Assembly (NCBI GenBank): GCA_027492415.1
Contig: JAPUEV010000356.1
Coordinates: 1 to 5,794 of the forward strand
DNA length: 5,794 nucleotides
Reading direction: 5' to 3'
Source of the DNA: Ignavibacteria bacterium
GTDB taxonomy: Bacteria; Bacteroidota; Ignavibacteria; Tepidaquicellales; OLB5
Part shown: positions 5,721 to 5,794 of the stretch, in pieces
How the letters are laid out: the number at the start of each line of letters is the position of its first letter
Position numbering within the stretch: the stretch's first letter is position 1
Notes under the pieces: model-generated
The model's database searches: none
The model's input: the letters and a program-made list of their open reading frames with translations, nothing else
Told to the model about the DNA's origin: nothing
Made by a program: the position numbers and the translations under genes

Positions 5721-5794
5721 TTATTCATTTAGCAAAAATTTAATACTATTTATGATATCCAGAATCCTGTTATTGCTTTTAATATTATCAGTCA
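5721..5794 (-). CDS. Possible C-terminal end of a minus-strand gene entering from the right
   Basis: Reading leftward from the window edge, one frame stays open for 23 codons and stops with TAA at 5721-5723. The end reads RILDIINSIKFLLNE, which would form an amphipathic helix. The stretch is short and A/T-rich, so an open frame of this length is quite likely by chance; no family is recognised. If real, the gene is convergent with the beta-propeller gene and lacks a visible terminator of its own. Confidence 0.25.
   Translation of the reverse strand, partial: TDNIKSNNRILDIINSIKFLLNE

Larger units (their letters stand above)
5553..5794. other. A/T-rich right end with no complete gene
   Basis: No start-to-stop reading frame of useful length is seen on either strand in these 242 bp, and no RNA gene is recognised. 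What it holds is a REP-like imperfect palindrome (5689-5712) and two short minus-strand frames ending at 5721 and 5606, described separately. There is no obvious promoter. Confidence 0.6.

Overview
The window most likely comes from an Ignavibacteria-like member of the Bacteroidetes/Chlorobi group. This is inferred from two secreted proteins that end in type IX secretion (T9SS) sorting domains with the signature NYPNPFNP and a closing KKM-x-LIK. The AT-rich DNA, several TAnnTTTG promoter elements and mostly absent Shine-Dalgarno sites agree. There is no rRNA, tRNA, CRISPR array, transposase or phage gene.

Layout. Bases 1-341 are the 3' end of a PQQ-dependent (glucose/sorbosone dehydrogenase-type) sugar dehydrogenase gene, closed by a clear intrinsic terminator (371-402). 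A Bacteroidetes-type -7 element (431-438) precedes a small cytosolic lipocalin-like protein (460-864). A short gap with a candidate promoter and a 15-bp palindrome (880-894) leads to a small secreted T9SS cargo protein of unknown function (904-1776). This gene meets, tail to tail with only 4 bp between stop codons, a full-length DinG-type iron-sulfur helicase on the minus strand (1781-3814).

The 313-bp divergent gap 3815-4127 is the most information-rich non-coding stretch. It holds a probable helicase -7 element and a good forward promoter (TTTG-N20-TATATTTG). Two copies of a 9-bp palindrome TTTC-N-GAAA lie 31 bp apart around the forward -33 box. A long leader of about 195 nt follows, with an A/T-only hairpin and a strong Shine-Dalgarno. 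It drives a secreted seven-bladed YCF48/BNR-like beta-propeller with a T9SS sorting domain (4128-5429), ended by an intrinsic terminator (5522-5552). The last 240 bp hold no convincing complete gene: a REP-like imperfect palindrome and possible 3' remnants of minus-strand coding sequence.

The genes do not form an obvious pathway. Each appears to be its own transcription unit: envelope/periplasmic metabolism (dehydrogenase), a small ligand-binding-like protein, two exported surface proteins and a DNA-repair helicase. I found no convincing new multigene system. The best leads are the paired operator-like palindromes, the long leader of the propeller gene, and the way that propeller appears to close with its mature N-terminus.
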